DNA of 64,000 nucleotides, taken from the NCBI RefSeq assembly GCF_020216025.1, contig NZ_JAIWNC010000032.1, positions 62,001 through 126,000 of the forward strand. The letters run 5' to 3'. A program made the position numbers and the translations under genes. The notes beneath the pieces were generated by a model that saw only the letters and a program-made list of their open reading frames with translations, had not been told where the DNA came from and ran no database searches. The stretch's first letter is position 1, and the number at the start of each line of letters is the position of its first letter. Source of the stretch: Jidongwangia harbinensis (lineage in GTDB: Bacteria > Actinomycetota > Actinomycetes > Mycobacteriales > Micromonosporaceae). Below are positions 33,957-42,339 of the stretch, one piece after another.

Positions 33957-34340
33957 ATGGCACCGCTCACCCTGACACCGCTCACCCTGACACCCGCGCC
34001 GCGCTGGTTGCGGCAGTGGCTCCGGTTCACCGTTGTGCTGGTCCCGGCAGCGTCCGTCTGGACCGGCTCGTACCTCCTGACCGCCGCCGTGCCGACCGAC
34101 GTACCGGCCGCCGTGCCGACCGACGTACCGGCCGCCGTGCCGACCGACGTACCGGCCGCCGTGCCGACCGACGTACCGGCCGCCGTGCCGACCGACGTAC
34201 CGGCCGCCGTGCCGGCGGACGTGCCGGCCCTGCCGGCCGCGGACCTCGCGGCCAACCGCGATGTGTGGCCTCTGGTGCGCCGCCGGGCCCGGGTGCCGCC
34301 CGCACGGGAGGAGTCAGCGTCCGTGTCCGGCACGGGGTGA
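33957..34340 (+). CDS. Possible small membrane protein with VPTDVPAA repeats
   Basis: A 127-aa reading frame: Pro/Thr-rich start, one hydrophobic helix (FTVVLVPAASVWTGSYLL), then five exact copies and one degenerate copy of an eight-residue unit VPTDVPAA, and a basic C-terminus. All frames are open through the DNA repeat, but this one has the highest G/C at third positions (7 of 8 per unit). There is no convincing ribosome-binding site, so coding is uncertain. Confidence 0.4.
   Translation: MAPLTLTPLTLTPAPRWLRQWLRFTVVLVPAASVWTGSYLLTAAVPTDVPAAVPTDVPAAVPTDVPAAVPTDVPAAVPTDVPAAVPADVPALPAADLAANRDVWPLVRRRARVPPAREESASVSGTG
34086..34229. repeat. 24-bp tandem repeat, five exact copies plus one degenerate
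   Basis: GCCGTGCCGACCGACGTACC plus GGCC repeats with period 24 from 34086 to 34205; a sixth copy to 34229 has three to four changes. The period is a multiple of three, which keeps a reading frame (VPTDVPAA) intact. Copy number is likely to vary between strains. Confidence 0.92.
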
Positions 34341-34499
34341 CGAGCCGGCACCGGCGGGACCCGCCGACGCCGCGGGCGTGACCGGGGGTAGGTGGGCGGG
34401 CGCGGGGACACCCACCTGCCCCGGGCGACATGATGACTGTCCACCGACGCCGTTCGGCTGCGCACCGCCGGGGGCGGACCCGCCCGTTCCCGGTCTGCG

Positions 34500-35483
34500 T
34501 TACGCGGTGGCGCGCAGGCGGCCGACCCATCCCTGTGCGGTGTAACGGGGCACCTGGTAGTGCTCGGCGACGCCCGCCACGGTCCCCACCTGTTGGAAGA
34601 CCGCGGCCAGATCGTCGGGCGTGCGCCGGTAGGTGCGCCCGCTGCCGGTGGTCGGTGCGGTCCTGGTGGTCGGTGCGGTTCTGGTGGATGCGCGGGTCTG
34701 CTTGCGGGGTGTCCGGCTCGGCGCTGCGGTCTGCTTTGCCGTGGCGCGCTTCGCCGGGGTTTGCTTCGCTGCCGCCTGCTTCGCCGGGGTTGGTTTTGCT
34801 GCGGTCCGCGTTGCTGCGGCGCGCTTCGCCGGGGTTTGCTTTGCGGCGGTCTGCTTTGCCGGGCTCTGCCTTCTCGCCGTGGCGGCGGTGCGGCCGGTGG
34901 TCTTCTTGCTCGCCGGAGCCGACCTTCTCGCCGGGGCCGCGGTAGGTGCAGCGGCCCGCTCTCTCTCCGCGGTCTGCCTCTTCGCAGGGCCGGCGGCCTG
35001 CTTCTTGGCAGCGGCGGCCGTGCGTGCGGCGGTCTCCTTGGCCGAGGCAGGGGCGCGCCTGGCGGTCTGCTTCCTGGCCGGGGCGGCGGGTGTGGCGGCC
35101 TGTTCTTCAGCCGGGGCGGCGGTGCGGGCGGCGGCCCGCGGTGCGGCCTTGCGGGCAGGACGCCGCGGCGCGGGCGGGGCCACGTCCTCCTCGGGCGGCG
35201 CGGGCGCCTCGATGGCGGGCGTGCTGGACTCCGTTGCCGGCAGCGGCGTCGCGGCGGCGACCGGCTCGCCGCCCGGCGCGGTCGCGGTGCCGGTCACGGT
35301 GCCGGTCACCGCCTGCAGCAGCAGGTCGAAGTCGACGGTCGGGATGTGACCGCTGGACAGTCCATGCGGGGCGTGCAGGTGCACATCGGTGATCCGGACG
35401 TGCTCCCCGGCGGTTTCGACCACGAGGCGGGTGGCGGCACCGCTCTGGTCGTTCGGGGCGATCGTGATGGTGTACGAATCCAT
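34500..35483 (-). CDS. Nucleoid-type protein: histone H1-like Lys/Ala/Pro tail with C-terminal HTH
   Basis: A 327-aa protein in three parts. Residues 1-60 are a small folded domain (ITIAPNDQSGAATRLVVETA). Residues 70-270 are low-complexity Lys/Ala/Thr/Pro/Arg-rich sequence with H1-like units such as SPAKQTAAKQTPAKRAAA. The C-terminal 45 residues form a probable helix-turn-helix (RRTPDDLAAVFQQVGTVAGV then AEHYQVPRYTAQGWVGRLR). The composition argues for DNA binding and chromosome organisation or spore nucleoid packaging. Similar proteins occur in other Micromonosporaceae in my memory. Confidence 0.8.
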   Translation of the reverse strand: MDSYTITIAPNDQSGAATRLVVETAGEHVRITDVHLHAPHGLSSGHIPTVDFDLLLQAVTGTVTGTATAPGGEPVAAATPLPATESSTPAIEAPAPPEEDVAPPAPRRPARKAAPRAAARTAAPAEEQAATPAAPARKQTARRAPASAKETAARTAAAAKKQAAGPAKRQTAERERAAAPTAAPARRSAPASKKTTGRTAATARRQSPAKQTAAKQTPAKRAAATRTAAKPTPAKQAAAKQTPAKRATAKQTAAPSRTPRKQTRASTRTAPTTRTAPTTGSGRTYRRTPDDLAAVFQQVGTVAGVAEHYQVPRYTAQGWVGRLRATA

Positions 35484-35713
35484 GTGGTTCCTCCGCGGGA
35501 TGACGCAGTGGACTGCGGTGGTGGTGCCGCCTTCCCCCGACAGGCGATGACGCCGGGCGTGCAGGCGTCATGTGAAGATCACCAATGTAGCCGGTGTGCG
35601 GTGCCCCCAACGAAGCTACCCGATACCACGGCGTGACGGTCCGGGTCGGCGGCCACTGTGGACAGCGCGTCGGGCGGCCCGGAACGACGCCGGGGAACGG
35701 GCGGCCGGGCGAG

Positions 35714-36433
35714 CTATCTCGCCCGGCCGGGACTCCGCTCGGTGCGCGGTTTGGTGGCGCCCGGGAACGTCGACAGGCCCAGCGCCGTACGGTATTCGTC
35801 GGTCAGGGCGGACGGGCCTCGCCGCCGGCCGTCGAACGGTTGCGGCCGCGTCACCACCGCGGTGCGGGTCCGCGCCGCGGAGGCCACCGACGGGGTCGGG
35901 CCCGGTGCCGGTAGCCCGTGCACCTCGGCCGGGAAGCGGTCGAACTGGAACTTGGTGTGGAAGTAGAGGTAGGACTCGGCCAGATTGTGCTGCCGCATCA
36001 GCCACATCATCTTGTACATGACCGCGGCGTACTGCGGTTTCATCGACTGCTGCTGGTCCGGCCGGTTCGTCTCGTCGAGGATCTCGTGGAAGCGTCGGCG
36101 CAGGGCGGGGTCCTGCCGGAGGTGGGGACTGTTGTCAACGTTCCGCCGGGCCGTCGTGGGCCAGTTGTACTCCGACCGGTGGACGAACTTTCCGGACGGC
36201 GGGGTGAAGGTCACCGACACCGTGTCGTCGACCCGATGCAGGTAGGTCGCGCCGTCCCGGCTCCAGTCCACCGGCTCGCCGGGCGAACCGGTGGCGAACG
36301 CCGCGCCGATGTCCGGCCGCAGTCTCGGCAGGTCCGAGTTCTTTCTGAGCATGCCGGGCAGGGCGCGGATGGCACGCCGCTCGCCCAGGATCTCGTCGAC
36401 CGTGAGCACCCAGTCGTTCCGTTCGGCAGACAT
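35714..36433 (-). CDS. Hypothetical protein, 239 aa
   Basis: No family recognised. It has no signal peptide or transmembrane segment. The central region (NWPTTARRNVDNSPHLRQDP, then YAAVMYKMMWLMRQHNLAES) is predicted helical and rich in Met and aromatic residues. The C-terminal 60 residues are Arg/Pro-rich and probably disordered. The upstream gene on the same strand encodes a VOC protein, ending 38 bp before this start. Confidence 0.65.
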   Translation of the reverse strand: MSAERNDWVLTVDEILGERRAIRALPGMLRKNSDLPRLRPDIGAAFATGSPGEPVDWSRDGATYLHRVDDTVSVTFTPPSGKFVHRSEYNWPTTARRNVDNSPHLRQDPALRRRFHEILDETNRPDQQQSMKPQYAAVMYKMMWLMRQHNLAESYLYFHTKFQFDRFPAEVHGLPAPGPTPSVASAARTRTAVVTRPQPFDGRRRGPSALTDEYRTALGLSTFPGATKPRTERSPGRAR

Positions 36434-36471
36434 GCCCGCCTGACGGCCGGCGCGGCCGGCCGGTTCACCGC

Positions 36472-37191
36472 CTACCGCGGTGTCACCAGACTGAACTCGT
36501 TGCCGTCGGGATCGGCCAGCAGCATCCGGCCGGTGGTGTCGCCGGTGCCGAGCCGGGTCGCACCGAGGGCGAGCAACCGGTCGATCTCCGCCGGCCGGTC
36601 GTCGGGGAGCGGAACGGCGAGGTCGAAGCGCACCCGGTCCGGGCCGGTCCGCGGCGACAGCGGCGGTCCACCCCAGGTGAGCTTCGGGCCGCCGTGCGGC
36701 GAACGGATCGCGGTCTCCTGATCCTGATCCCAGACCAACGGCCAGCCCAGGGCCGCGCTCCAGAAGTATCCGACCTGCTGCGAGCCGTCGCAGGCCAGCG
36801 CCCCGATGAACCCGCAGTCGGCGAGGAATTTGTTGCCCGGTTCGATCACGCAGAACTCGTTGCCCTCGGGGTCGGCGAGCACCACGTGGCCCTCCTCCGG
36901 GAGCTGGCCGATGTCGATGTGCCGGGCGCCGAGTTCCAGCGCCCGGGCCACGGTCTGCTGCTGGTCCGCCAGGGAGGTGCTGGTCAGGTCGAAGTGCATC
37001 AGGTTCTGCCCGGTCTTCGGTGCCCGCTCCGGAACGAAACGGATCCGGAATCCGGGATCCTCGCCGGGCTGGACCGAGACGCCGTCGCCCGGGTCGTCGG
37101 CCGTCTTTCCGCCGAGCAGACCGGACCAGAACTCCGCGAGACGTGGGGGCCGGCTCGCCTCGAAGCTGACCGCGAACAGCTGACTGATCAT
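36472..37191 (-). CDS. VOC-superfamily (glyoxalase/bleomycin-resistance-like) protein, two domains
   Basis: ATG 37191 is chosen over ATG 37200 because GGAG abuts the latter but lies 9 nt from the former. The 239-aa product has two tandem VOC modules, each ending in the same signature: HVVLADPEGNEFCVIEPG and RMLLADPDGNEFSLVTPR. Such proteins sequester or isomerise small hydrophobic ligands. The metal-ligand glutamate of the signature is present in both halves. Substrate unknown. Confidence 0.85.
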   Translation of the reverse strand: MISQLFAVSFEASRPPRLAEFWSGLLGGKTADDPGDGVSVQPGEDPGFRIRFVPERAPKTGQNLMHFDLTSTSLADQQQTVARALELGARHIDIGQLPEEGHVVLADPEGNEFCVIEPGNKFLADCGFIGALACDGSQQVGYFWSAALGWPLVWDQDQETAIRSPHGGPKLTWGGPPLSPRTGPDRVRFDLAVPLPDDRPAEIDRLLALGATRLGTGDTTGRMLLADPDGNEFSLVTPR

Positions 37192-37366
37192 TCCGGTCAT
37201 CTCCGATCCACGCCGTCCGGCCGCTGTGGACCGCAGCCTAGGCGCAGGCCGCCCGGTCCCGCAGGCAATATCGCGGCGCCCGCCGATCTCGGATTACCCG
37301 TTCGGGGTCGGATAACGGCAGACAGATCGGGTACGCCTGGCGTTCCACGACAGAAAGGCGGCCCAG

Positions 37367-37792
37367 ATGCTGGACCTGCAGATCACCGGTGGCTCGGGGA
37401 TCGTGGACGTGTCCGTACGCGGCGAGCTGGTCATGGACCACGCACCGGGCCTGCGGAGTCTCCTCACCGCCCTGCTCAACCGCGGTGACGTCACCGGCAT
37501 CTGCCTCGATCTCAGCGGTGTGACCGTCATCGACGCCGCCGGCGCCGGCACGCTGATCGTGGCCCACCGCATCGCCACCAACGCCCGGGTGGACCTGCGG
37601 CTCACCGCGGTGAGTGCGCCCGCCGCCGAACTGCTCACCCTGATGGCGTCCGCCGATCTCGTGCCGGTCCGCCGCCGGCCGCGTCCGACCGGTCGTCCCC
37701 CGCCGGACGGAACCCGGCCGGGCGGAACCCGCGGTCCCGCCCGGGTCAGCGGGCCGACCAGCCGCCGTCCGAGGCGATGGTCTGGCCGGTGA
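37367..37792 (+). CDS. STAS-domain anti-anti-sigma factor-like protein without the phosphoacceptor serine
   Basis: A 141-aa protein with a STAS domain at residues 1-100 (IVDVSVRGELVMDHAPGLRS, GICLDLSGVTVIDAAGAGTL). Canonical anti-anti-sigma factors carry Asp-Ser-Ser-Gly here, and the second Ser is phosphorylated by the anti-sigma kinase. This protein has Asp56-Ala57-Ala58-Gly59. It would therefore be permanently active or act differently. The C-terminal 40 residues are a Pro/Arg/Gly tail. Its 3' end overlaps the convergent SDR gene by 47 bp. Confidence 0.82.
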   Translation: MLDLQITGGSGIVDVSVRGELVMDHAPGLRSLLTALLNRGDVTGICLDLSGVTVIDAAGAGTLIVAHRIATNARVDLRLTAVSAPAAELLTLMASADLVPVRRRPRPTGRPPPDGTRPGGTRGPARVSGPTSRRPRRWSGR

Positions 37793-38522
37793 CCCAGTCG
37801 GCCTCGTCGCTGAGCAACCACGCCACCAGCCGGGCGGTGTCGGCCGGTGTGCTCCAGCGCCCGCCCGGGTTCAGCGCCGCGACGGCGTCCCGGGTCGCCG
37901 GGTCGGCGTACCCGGTGTCGTTGGGTCCGGGGTTGACGCAGTTGACCGTGATGCCGCGGGCGATCAGGTGGACCGCGAGACTCCGGGTGACCTCGTGCAG
38001 CGCCGCCTTGGAGGCGATGTACGGCAGTTCCGCCGGCATCGCCCCGTGATACTGGCCCGACGTGAACAGCAGCACCCGCCCACCGCGGCGGCCGTCGTGC
38101 CCGGCGGCGAACGCCTTGACCAGCATCAACGTCGCCCGGGTGTTGACCGCGAAGCTGGCGTCCAGCTCCGCCGCGGTGAGGTCCTCCAGGCTCTGCGCGC
38201 TGCTGCGGGCGTGGTTCGCCACCACCGCGTCCACGTGGCCGAAGGCGGTGCGGGCGGCGTCCACCAGCGCGGCCGGCGCGTCCGGTGCGGCCAGGTCCGC
38301 GGAGACGTGCTCGACCCGGCCACCCTGCCGCCGCAACTCGTCCGCCAGCGCCTCCGGCCCGTCGGCGTCGGCGCCCCACGGCTGCTCCGCGTCGTGCGGC
38401 GCCCAGGAGTGCAGCAGGACCGCGGCCCCGTCCGCGACGGCGCGCCGGGCGATGGCCGCGCCGATCGCCACCCGGCGGCTGGCCCCGGTCACGATCACCA
38501 CGCGGTTCGTCAGGTCCGGCAT
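37746..38522 (-). CDS. Short-chain dehydrogenase/reductase (SDR)
   Basis: The ATG at 38522 gives 258 aa. Rossmann motif VVIVTGASRRVAIG (residues 8-21), VANHA in place of NNAG, catalytic Ser in LLFTSGQYHG, YIASK (Tyr and Lys of the active site) and the C-terminal ASDGGW typical of classical SDRs. It is an NAD(P)H-dependent oxidoreductase of unknown substrate. CATGAT ends 6 nt before the ATG, resembling a -10 of a leaderless transcript. It diverges from the epimerase-ECF41 operon. Confidence 0.88.
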   Translation of the reverse strand: MPDLTNRVVIVTGASRRVAIGAAIARRAVADGAAVLLHSWAPHDAEQPWGADADGPEALADELRRQGGRVEHVSADLAAPDAPAALVDAARTAFGHVDAVVANHARSSAQSLEDLTAAELDASFAVNTRATLMLVKAFAAGHDGRRGGRVLLFTSGQYHGAMPAELPYIASKAALHEVTRSLAVHLIARGITVNCVNPGPNDTGYADPATRDAVAALNPGGRWSTPADTARLVAWLLSDEADWVTGQTIASDGGWSAR

Positions 38523-38627
38523 CGCACGATCATGGCCCGGGGCGGTGCCGTGCGCACCCGGATATCGCCGCGCCCGCAGCGGTGGACCGGTGATCCCGCC
38601 GGCCGGCGCCGCCGTGCGCCGCGCCCG

Positions 38628-38654
38628 TGTCACAGCCCGCCGGGCTGCCTCGTC
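38628..38654 (+). promoter_or_regulatory. ECF41-type promoter (TGTCACA, 16 bp, CGTC)
   Basis: TGTCACA at 38628-38634 and CGTC at 38651-38654 match the -35 and -10 elements reported for ECF41 sigma factors. They lie 38 bp before the epimerase start, in front of the operon that encodes an ECF41 protein. Autoregulation is strongly suggested. Confidence 0.8.
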
Positions 38655-38691
38655 TCGGGGGTGAGAGACCGGACCGGACAGGGAGCGTGAC

Positions 38692-39609
38692 GTGATGCGG
38701 GTGTTCGTGGCAGGCGGGACCGGAGTCCTCGGGCGCCGGCTGGTGCCGTTGCTGGTGGCGCGGGGTCACCGGGTGATCGCGACGACGACCAGCGCGGGCA
38801 AGGTGGGGCTGCTGGCCGAGCTCGGGGCGGAGGGCGTGGTGATGGACGGGCTGGACGCCGCGTCGGTCGGCGAGGCGGTGGCGATGGCCCGGCCGGACGT
38901 GATCGTGCACCAGATGACGGCCCTGTCCGTCGCGCACGCCGGGCGGCCGAATCCGCGCCGTCCGGAACGGTTCTTCACGGCCACCAACCGGCTGCGCAGC
39001 GAGGGGATCGACAACCTGCTGGCCGCGGCCGAGGCGGCCGGCGTGCCGCACGTCGTGGCACAGAGCCACGCCAGCATGAACGGCGCCCGCACCGGCGGCT
39101 GGGTCAAGACCGAGGACGACCCGTTGGCGGTGCTGGAGGGTACGAAGGCGATCAACCACCTGGAGGACGTGGTGGTCCGGGCCGGCGGTGCGGTGCTGCG
39201 CTACGGCGGCTTCTACGGGCCGGGTGCACACGACGATCAGATCGAGCTGGTACGCAAGCGGCTGATCCCGATCATCGGGGGCGGCACCGGGTACGTTTCC
39301 TGGGTGCACGTCGACGACGCGGCGAACGCGACCGTGCTGGCCGTGGAACAGAAGGCGGGCGGCGTCTTCAACATCGTCGACGACGAGCCGGCGCCGGTCC
39401 GCGAGTGGCTGCCCCACCTGGCCGCGTGCGCCGGGGCCAAGCCGCCACGGCGGGTCCCGGCCTGGCTGGCCCGGCTGGTCGCCGGGGAGATGGCGGTGGA
39501 CGCGATGACCCGGGGGCGTGGCTTCTCCAACGCCAAGGCGAAACGGGAACTCGGCTGGGAACCGCGTCACCCGTCCTGGCGGCAGGGCTTCCGGGACGAG
39601 CTGGGATGA
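38692..39609 (+). CDS. NAD-dependent epimerase/dehydratase-family protein
   Basis: About 305 aa with an N-terminal NAD-binding motif FVAGGTGVLGRRLVPLLVAR. GGGAG precedes the tandem starts GTG 38692 and ATG 38695. It belongs to the atypical extended SDR group: the catalytic-site segment is AQSHASMNGARTGGWVKTED rather than YxxxK, followed by SWVHVDDAANATV. Its stop overlaps the sigma-factor start (ATGA). Such oxidoreductase/epimerase partners are a hallmark of ECF41 loci, though their physiological reaction is not established. Confidence 0.88.
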   Translation: MMRVFVAGGTGVLGRRLVPLLVARGHRVIATTTSAGKVGLLAELGAEGVVMDGLDAASVGEAVAMARPDVIVHQMTALSVAHAGRPNPRRPERFFTATNRLRSEGIDNLLAAAEAAGVPHVVAQSHASMNGARTGGWVKTEDDPLAVLEGTKAINHLEDVVVRAGGAVLRYGGFYGPGAHDDQIELVRKRLIPIIGGGTGYVSWVHVDDAANATVLAVEQKAGGVFNIVDDEPAPVREWLPHLAACAGAKPPRRVPAWLARLVAGEMAVDAMTRGRGFSNAKAKRELGWEPRHPSWRQGFRDELG

Positions 39610-40529
39610 CCCGCGCCGAGGAGTTCGAGGACCTGCGGCCACTTCTGTTCGCGATCGCGTACCGGATCCTCGGCAGCGTCGCCGAGGCGGAGGACGCGGT
39701 GCAGGAGTCGTGGCTGCGCTACGCGTCCACCCCGACCCGGCCCGCCTCGACCAAGGCGTTCCTGTCGGCCGTGGTCACCCGGATCGCGATCGACGTGCTG
39801 CGCTCGGCGCGGGTCCGGCGGGAGGCGTACGTCGGGCAGTGGCTGCCCGAGCCGCTGCTCACCGACCCGTACGCGGATCCGGCGCGGTCGGCGGAGCTGG
39901 CCGACTCGGTGTCGATGGCGGCGCTGCTGCTGCTGGAACGGCTGACCCCGCTGGAACGGGCGGTGTTCGTGCTGCGTGAGGTGTTCGGGCTGGGGTTCCC
40001 GGAGGTCGCCGTCGCGGTCGGGCGTTCCGAGGCGGCCTGCCGCCAGCTCGCGGTCCGGGCGCGACGGCACATGGACGGCGGACGCCCCCGGTTCGAGGCG
40101 GACCGCCGGGCGCGCGAACGGCTGGCGACCCGGTTCTTCGATGCGCTGCGGGACGGCGACGTCGACGGACTGCGCCGGCTGCTCGCCGCGGACGTCCAGC
40201 TGGTCGGTGACGGGGGCGGCAAGGCGCCGGCGCTGGCCCGCGGCGTGCACGGTGCCGACCAGGTGGCCCGCGTACTCGCCGCGATGTCCCCGCTGCTCGC
40301 CCGGGTCGACGCCCGGGTCCAGCCGCGCGAGATGAACGGCCAGCCGGGCGCGATCCTGCGCGACCGGGACGGCCGGGTGGCCGGCACGTTGCTGCTCGAC
40401 GTGCTGGGCGGGCGGATCCAGACGGTCCGGGCGGTGGTCAACCCGGACAAGCTCGGCCACCTCGGCCCGGTGGTGACGGACGCCTGGGCGCTGGCCCGGG
40501 AGATGAAACAGGCGCGCCGGTCCGGCTGA
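39606..40529 (+). CDS. ECF41-family sigma factor (SigJ-like) with SnoaL-like C-terminal extension
   Basis: A 307-aa ECF sigma factor. Region 2 covers residues 8-72 (FAIAYRILGSVAEAEDAVQE), region 4 residues 105-155, then a fused SnoaL-like domain. Three ECF41 signatures are intact: WLPEP (79-83) in the linker, DGGGK (202-206) and NPDKL (279-283). In this family the C-terminal extension replaces a separate anti-sigma factor and tunes activity. It is translationally coupled to the epimerase and probably drives the promoter at 38628-38654. Confidence 0.95.
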   Translation: MTRAEEFEDLRPLLFAIAYRILGSVAEAEDAVQESWLRYASTPTRPASTKAFLSAVVTRIAIDVLRSARVRREAYVGQWLPEPLLTDPYADPARSAELADSVSMAALLLLERLTPLERAVFVLREVFGLGFPEVAVAVGRSEAACRQLAVRARRHMDGGRPRFEADRRARERLATRFFDALRDGDVDGLRRLLAADVQLVGDGGGKAPALARGVHGADQVARVLAAMSPLLARVDARVQPREMNGQPGAILRDRDGRVAGTLLLDVLGGRIQTVRAVVNPDKLGHLGPVVTDAWALAREMKQARRSG

Positions 40530-40576
40530 AACCACGGTGAAACCGCGGTGATCCGGCGCCGCGGCACGGTCGGCGC

Positions 40577-41551
40577 ATGACGAATCCTCCGAACCGAACG
40601 GCCATCGCGGTGACCGGCCTGCGCAGGTCGTACGGCCGGCAGGTGGTGCTCGACGGCATCGACCTGCACGTACCCGAAGGCACGGTCTTCTCGTTGCTCG
40701 GCCCCAACGGGGCCGGCAAGACCACGATGGTCCAGATCCTGTCCACCCTGATCCGCGCGGACGCGGGCACGGTACGCGTCTGCGGCCACGACGTGGTCTC
40801 CGACGCCGACCGGGTACGCGCGGCGATCGGCGTCACCGGCCAGTTCTCGGCGGTGGACGACTTCCTCACCGGCCAGGAGAACCTGCAGTTGATGGCCGAC
40901 CTGCACCACCTGGACCGGGCCGAGGGGCGGCGCCGCACGGCGGACCTGCTCGACCGGTTCGGCCTCGCGGAGGCGGCGCGGCGACCCGCCGTGGCGTACT
41001 CGGGCGGCATGCGGCGCCGGCTCGACCTGGCCATGGGGCTGATCGGCGACCCCCGGGTGATCTTCCTGGACGAGCCGACCACCGGGCTGGACCCGCGCAG
41101 CCGGCGCGACATGTGGCAGATCGTCCGGGATCTGGTCGGGCGCGGCGTGACGATCTTCCTGACCACGCAGTACCTCGAGGAGGCGGATCAGCTCGCCGAC
41201 CGGATCGCGCTGCTCGACCGCGGCCGCGTCGTCGCCGAGGGCACCCCGGCCGAACTCAAGCGGCGGGTGCCGGGCGGGCACGTGCAGCTGCGCTTCGCCG
41301 ACGGCCGTGCGCTGGCCGCCGCGGCCGCGGTCCTGGACGTCGCGCCGGACCCGGGCGGCGAGTCGCTGGCGCTGCGGGTGCCCGGCGACGGCGGTGTCCG
41401 CTCGCTCAGGGCACTCCTCGACCGCCTCGACGCCGCCTCGGTCGAGGTGGACGGGCTGACCGTGCACACCCCCGACCTCGACGACGTGTTCTTCGCGGTG
41501 ACCGGCCAGCCCACGCCCGGGACGACGCCGGAGGCGGTGACCGCACGATGA
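40577..41551 (+). CDS. Daunorubicin-resistance-type ABC exporter ATPase (DrrA-like)
   Basis: A 324-aa ATPase: Walker A LLGPNGAGKTTMV, signature YSGGMRRRLDLAMGL, Walker B VIFLDEPTTGLD, H-loop TTQYLEEADQLADRI, and the C-terminal DrrA-type region ending VHTPDLDDVFFAVTG. With the overlapping permease it forms an export pump for drugs or lipids. It starts 47 bp after the ECF41 gene on the same strand, so it could share that operon. Confidence 0.93.
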   Translation: MTNPPNRTAIAVTGLRRSYGRQVVLDGIDLHVPEGTVFSLLGPNGAGKTTMVQILSTLIRADAGTVRVCGHDVVSDADRVRAAIGVTGQFSAVDDFLTGQENLQLMADLHHLDRAEGRRRTADLLDRFGLAEAARRPAVAYSGGMRRRLDLAMGLIGDPRVIFLDEPTTGLDPRSRRDMWQIVRDLVGRGVTIFLTTQYLEEADQLADRIALLDRGRVVAEGTPAELKRRVPGGHVQLRFADGRALAAAAAVLDVAPDPGGESLALRVPGDGGVRSLRALLDRLDAASVEVDGLTVHTPDLDDVFFAVTGQPTPGTTPEAVTAR

Positions 41552-42339
41552 CCACGCTCGCCCTGGCCGCCCGCGACTCGGCCACCATGCTGCGCCGCCA
41601 GCTGCGGCACACGACCCGCGACCTGTCCACGACGCTGCTGCTGCTCGCCGTCCCGATCGTCTTCCTGCTGCTGTTCGTCTACGTGCTCGGCGGCACGCTC
41701 GGCGACGGCCTCGGCGGCGGGTCCGGCGGGCGGGCCGCGTACGTCAACTACGTCGTGCCCGGCATCCTGCTGATCACCATCGCCGGTGCGGTGCAGGGCA
41801 CCTCGATCTCGGTGGCGCTGGACATGACCGGCGGCATCATGGCGCGGTTCCGGACCATGGCGATCGCCCGGGTGTCCGTCCTCACCGGGCACGTCCTGGC
41901 CAGCGTGCTGCAGACCCTGTGCCAGCTGGTCGTGGTGCTCGGCGTGGCACTGCTCGTCGGCTTCCGGCCGGACGCCACCGCGCTCCGGTGGCTGGCCGTC
42001 GCCGGGCTGCTCACCGCGACGACGTTCGCGCTGGTGTGGCTGGCCGTCGCGATGGGCCTGGCGGCGAAGACCGTCGAGACGGCGAGCAACCTGCCGACGC
42101 TGCTGACCCTGCTGCCGTTGTTCGGCAGCGGGTTCGTGCCCACCGACTCGATGCCGGTCGGGCTGCGCTGGTTCGCCGAGTACCAGCCGTTCACCCCGAT
42201 CATGGAGACGCTGCGCGGCCTGCTGCTCGGCAGCCCGATCGGCGCCGACGGCGGGGTCGCGCTGGGCTGGTGCGCGGTGATCGCGCTCGCCGGGTACGGG
42301 TGGGCGAAGCGGCTCTACAACCGGGACCGGACCCGCTGA
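41548..42339 (+). CDS. ABC-2-type exporter permease (DrrB-like)
   Basis: The ATG at 41548 overlaps the ATPase stop (ATGA) and gives 263 aa with six membrane helices (TLLLLAVPIVFLLLFVYVLG first). The DrrB-type segment FRTMAIARVSVLTGHVLASV and the proline-containing FVPTDSMPVGLRWFAEYQP before the last helices are clear. It forms the membrane part of the export pump. The gene ends 25 bp inside the convergent AfsR-like gene. Confidence 0.92.
   Translation: MTTLALAARDSATMLRRQLRHTTRDLSTTLLLLAVPIVFLLLFVYVLGGTLGDGLGGGSGGRAAYVNYVVPGILLITIAGAVQGTSISVALDMTGGIMARFRTMAIARVSVLTGHVLASVLQTLCQLVVVLGVALLVGFRPDATALRWLAVAGLLTATTFALVWLAVAMGLAAKTVETASNLPTLLTLLPLFGSGFVPTDSMPVGLRWFAEYQPFTPIMETLRGLLLGSPIGADGGVALGWCAVIALAGYGWAKRLYNRDRTR

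Noticed and set aside
33918..34381. Alternative frame through the 24-bp repeat (ADRRTGRR units)
   Set aside because: Third-position G/C is lower than in the VPTDVPAA frame and no signal or domain is present.
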